From contig DASVSL010000003.1 of NCBI GenBank assembly GCA_036388095.1, positions 1 through 7,814 on the forward strand: 7,814 nt of DNA. The letters are read 5' to 3'. The position numbers were made by a program, and so were the translations under genes. Below the pieces are notes generated by a model. It worked only from the letters and a program-made list of their open reading frames with translations, did not search any database and was not told the origin of the DNA. Origin of the DNA: DASVSL01 sp036388095. GTDB taxonomy: Bacteria; Patescibacteriota; Saccharimonadia; Saccharimonadales; Saccharimonadaceae. This document shows positions 6,459 through 7,814 of this stretch, piece after piece (within the stretch, counting starts at the first letter, position 1; each line of letters starts with the position of its first letter).

Positions 6459-7284
6459 AGCTATCATTCCCGTCGCCGGCTACGGCACCAGGCGGTTACC
6501 AATTACGAAATCGATTGAAAAGTGCATGCTATCACTGGGCAATCGCCCGGTCATTGACTATATCGTCAGAGATTGTGCCGCAGCCGGCATAACTGATATC
6601 TACTTTGTCGTCAGCGGGCCAGCAATGCAGCTGCGTAGCTATTATGAGCGTGATATGGCGTTAGAAAAAATATTGGAACAAAAAGGGAAGACAGACTTGT
6701 TGGCCGACATTACTCCCCCAGAGAGTTTAACGTTTCATTTCGTTGAGCAAGACTTATCTGACGGGCGATACGGTAATACAATTCCTGTTTGGCTTTGTAG
6801 GGATTATATCGCTGAAGACGAGCTTTTTATGGTAATCATGGGCGATGATATCACTTATGTTAAGGCTGGTAAGAGCGATATCGAACGACTTGTAGAGTTA
6901 GGAGCTCCTGCTATCTTAGGCGTGCCGGTACATGAAGGTAAGGACATCAGCAGGTATGGGGTGATTGCGAACGATGAACATGGCATTATGACAACAATAG
7001 TCGAAAAACCAGCTCCTGGAACAGAGCCAACAAGGTTAATCAACCCTAGTAAATATGTATTTCCAGGTGTATTTATGCGTCATGCCAATCAATCTATGCA
7101 GGGAGAGCCTGGTCCGCTCGGAGAATATCTTCTGACGGATCCCTTAAACGCTCTGATCGCTGATGGGGCTAAATTGCAGGTGGTCGAAGCGCATGGGACG
7201 TATCTAGACACCGGTACCGTAGAAACGTGGACATGGGCAAACGCGTGGCTGTTTAACGTTCACCGTGAGCAAGAAAAAGCTTAA
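6442..7284 (+). CDS. galU: UTP-glucose-1-phosphate uridylyltransferase (GalU-like nucleotidyltransferase)
   Basis: A 280-aa nucleotidyltransferase expected to make UDP-glucose from UTP and glucose 1-phosphate for glycan and envelope synthesis. The N-terminal signature KAIIPVAGYGTRRLPITKSIEKCML (residues 6-30) holds the nucleotide-binding loop G13-x-G15-T-R17 and Lys23/Lys27. VIMGDDITY places the metal-binding Asp135/Asp136. RYGVI, then VEKP (Glu188-Lys189), SKYVFPGVF, GEYLLTDPL and the C-terminal GTYLDTGT (Asp256) follow in GalU order. The signature departs from the textbook form: the usual proline-lysine-glutamate before ML is replaced by E-K-C. It may therefore be a divergent GalU or a related UDP-/dTDP-sugar pyrophosphorylase. 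From about 6650 the gene is clearly AT-richer (about 42% GC over 6661-7080) than its neighbours and uses AGG arginine codons, while its first ~200 nt match the upstream genes. It is the last gene of the compact run. No intrinsic terminator follows directly. Confidence 0.85.
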   Translation: MPTCTKAIIPVAGYGTRRLPITKSIEKCMLSLGNRPVIDYIVRDCAAAGITDIYFVVSGPAMQLRSYYERDMALEKILEQKGKTDLLADITPPESLTFHFVEQDLSDGRYGNTIPVWLCRDYIAEDELFMVIMGDDITYVKAGKSDIERLVELGAPAILGVPVHEGKDISRYGVIANDEHGIMTTIVEKPAPGTEPTRLINPSKYVFPGVFMRHANQSMQGEPGPLGEYLLTDPLNALIADGAKLQVVEAHGTYLDTGTVETWTWANAWLFNVHREQEKA

Positions 7285-7351
7285 CTTGTCCATAAGTAAG
7301 AATAATATTAAATACGAATGAGTATAAATTGGTAGCTTTTGTAAAATACTA

Positions 7352-7380
7352 TTGACAAAAAATAAAGCTTGTGCTAGTAT
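7352..7380 (+). promoter_or_regulatory. strong extended -10 sigma70-type promoter of the small membrane protein gene
   Basis: TTGACA (7352-7357, perfect -35) and TAGTAT (7375-7380) are separated by exactly 17 nt, and TGC directly precedes the -10, making it an extended -10. The A/T-rich upstream stretch could act as an UP-like element. Transcription should start 6-8 nt after the -10, at 7386-7388, which coincides with the ATG at 7387. ATACTA at 7346-7351 is the exact reverse complement of the -10 hexamer. Confidence 0.85.
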
Positions 7381-7386
7381 AAAAAT

Positions 7387-7557
7387 ATGAACACCACAAA
7401 AACCAACACCACCACCAACGAAGCTGTCGCTGTATTTCAGACCAGCGCTGACCTAAAGAGTGCGCTTTTGATCGTCTCTTTGGTCGTTAACTTGTTCCTC
7501 TTCACGGCATGGCTCGTGATCCAGGCAGACCCTCGCGTCGCCCTGGTTGTCGGCTAA
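7387..7557 (+). CDS. small single-pass membrane protein, 56 aa, probably leaderless mRNA
   Basis: The ORF encodes a Thr/Asn-rich polar N-terminus (residues 1-12), a short amphipathic stretch (13-24), one hydrophobic segment of about 20 residues (26-45, with W42), and a short tail ending DPRVALVVG. No family is recognised. A near-perfect promoter ends 6 nt before the ATG and a strong terminator begins 19 nt after the stop, so it looks like a dedicated monocistronic gene. There is no Shine-Dalgarno; the predicted RNA begins at or next to the ATG. The first 30 nt are A/C-rich and should be unstructured, as suits leaderless initiation. The C-terminal half has ordinary GC, unlike random AT-rich DNA. 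The N-terminus lacks a clear positive-inside signal beyond Lys5 and lacks a cleavage site, so it is more likely a membrane-anchored micropeptide than a secreted one. Similar small proteins include toxin components and membrane-complex subunits, but nothing here points to either. Confidence 0.75.
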   Translation: MNTTKTNTTTNEAVAVFQTSADLKSALLIVSLVVNLFLFTAWLVIQADPRVALVVG

Positions 7558-7575
7558 ACAAACAGCTGACCAAGC

Positions 7576-7606
7576 AAAATAGGGGGTCATACGACCTCCT
7601 ATTTTT
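7576..7606 (+). terminator. intrinsic (rho-independent) terminator
   Basis: A 13-bp stem pairs 7576-7588 with 7593-7605 around an ATAC loop. The only irregularity is one G-U pair. The GC-rich half (GGGGGTC/GACCTCC) sits next to the loop, and the A-tract/T-tract halves give TTTTT at 7602-7606. Because of the A-tract it could also work in the opposite direction. It ends the small membrane protein transcript and any readthrough from galU. Confidence 0.9.
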
Positions 7607-7669
7607 ATAAGTTACCCCTGTTAAAACGAGCTGTACACATGTCGTAGTAAAAATGCCCTAAAAAAGGTA

Positions 7670-7699
7670 TTGCTAAAAACAGTAGCGGCTGACTATACT
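7670..7699 (+). promoter_or_regulatory. sigma70-type promoter driving the transcript that leaves the window
   Basis: TTGCTA (7670-7675) and TATACT (7694-7699) have an 18-nt spacer. The -10 matches five of six consensus bases and the -35 matches four. The predicted start is A7706 or G7707. The stretch 7607-7669 between the terminator and this promoter holds no gene or other element that I can recognise. Confidence 0.65.
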
Positions 7700-7701
7700 G
7701 T
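7679..7701. repeat. inverted repeat ACAGTA-N11-TACTGT over the -10 (possible operator)
   Basis: ACAGTA (7679-7684) and TACTGT (7696-7701) are perfect reverse complements separated by 11 nt. The right arm covers most of the -10 box, a position where a dimeric repressor would block RNA polymerase. ACAGTA occurs again at 7776-7781. The arms are only 6 bp and half of one is promoter consensus, so chance is a real alternative. Confidence 0.35.
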
Positions 7702-7705
7702 CTCT

Positions 7706-7764
7706 AGTGGAAAAGGCCAGCCTCGGAAAAACCAGGCAAGCCGAACCAAAAACAAAAACCCACT
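7706..7764 (+). ncRNA. candidate structured 5' leader RNA
   Basis: From the predicted transcription start, nested pairings can form: 7706-7710 with 7760-7764 (AGUGG/CCACU), 7715-7717 with 7740-7742 (GGC/GCC), 7720-7723 with 7734-7737 (GCCU/AGGC), and 7725-7726 with 7732-7733 closing an AAAAA loop. A CA/AA internal loop and a bulged C separate the inner stems. The 3' side between 7743 and 7759 is a single-stranded A/C-rich linker. GUGGA at 7707-7711 can alternatively pair with UCCAC at 7767-7771, excluding the outer stem. No U-tract follows, so this is not a terminator. It matches no RNA family that I recognise. Confidence 0.35.
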
Positions 7765-7780
7765 GATCCACCAAAACAGT

Positions 7781-7814
7781 ATGACTGCATCACACCCGCG
7801 ACTCGTTCGCCAGG
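7781..7814 (+). CDS. possible start of a gene cut by the window end
   Basis: An ATG at 7781 opens a frame that stays open to the last base, giving eleven codons (MTASHPRLVRQ). It lies about 75 nt downstream of a good predicted transcription start, where a coding start would be expected. No Shine-Dalgarno precedes it, and the frame is also open upstream through the leader, so the true start is uncertain. No function can be assigned from eleven residues. Confidence 0.3.
   Translation, partial: MTASHPRLVRQ

Noticed and set aside
7285..7345. Terminator directly after galU
   Set aside because: The region is AT-rich with only a weak 5-bp GCAAG/CTTGT pairing and no GC stem with a U-tract; readthrough to the terminator at 7576 is more likely.
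7593..7600. CCTCCT in the terminator arm as a functional anti-Shine-Dalgarno
   Set aside because: It is fully explained as the pairing arm of the terminator stem.
1..7814. Genes on the minus strand
   Set aside because: All minus-strand open frames lie opposite well-supported + strand genes, lack binding sites, and read as shadow translations.
1..7814. CRISPR arrays, tRNA or rRNA genes, insertion sequences
   Set aside because: No regular direct repeats, no tRNA-like T-loop/acceptor pattern, no rRNA core sequence, and no transposase or terminal inverted repeats were seen.

Overview
The window most resembles a stretch of a small-genome bacterium of the Patescibacteria/CPR type, most likely Candidatus Saccharibacteria (TM7). 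This rests on gene style: tightly packed genes, all on the + strand, moderate GC (about 55-60% in the sampled coding regions), a standard genetic code, a compact PIF1-like helicase with a C-terminal DNA-binding tail, and several proteins without obvious relatives. No rRNA or other phylogenetic marker is present, so the assignment is an inference.

Left block (1-2915): the C-terminal part of a DUF4868/KwaB-like protein (Kiwa defence family) is cut by the window edge. It is followed by an alpha/beta hydrolase that probably begins at a non-canonical ATT codon, and then by an intact PIF1/RecD-like superfamily 1B helicase ending in a Myb/SANT-like helix-turn-helix. Spacing is short and there is no terminator between these genes, so they may be co-transcribed.

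Middle block (3009-7284): behind a plausible promoter at about 2946-2975 lies a compact five-gene run: an unknown 188-aa protein, a glycoside hydrolase family 1 enzyme, a YvcK/CofD-like protein, a HAD-fold phosphatase-like protein and a GalU-like UTP-glucose-1-phosphate uridylyltransferase. Junctions are +2, +5, -4 and -17 nt. The known families point towards sugar release, sugar-nucleotide synthesis and control of carbon flow into the cell envelope. GC falls to about 42% in the body of galU.

Right block (7285-7814): an AT-rich stretch carries a near-consensus extended -10 promoter (7352-7380). Its predicted transcription start falls on the ATG of a 56-aa single-pass membrane protein, implying a leaderless mRNA. 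A strong intrinsic terminator (7576-7606) follows. After about 60 nt with nothing recognisable, a second promoter (7670-7699) overlaps an inverted repeat and starts a transcript whose first ~60 nt can fold into a multi-tier hairpin with a competing alternative pairing. The gene it leads into is cut by the window end.

The most promising undescribed element is the leaderless, promoter-and-terminator-bracketed membrane micropeptide, followed by the structured leader beside it.
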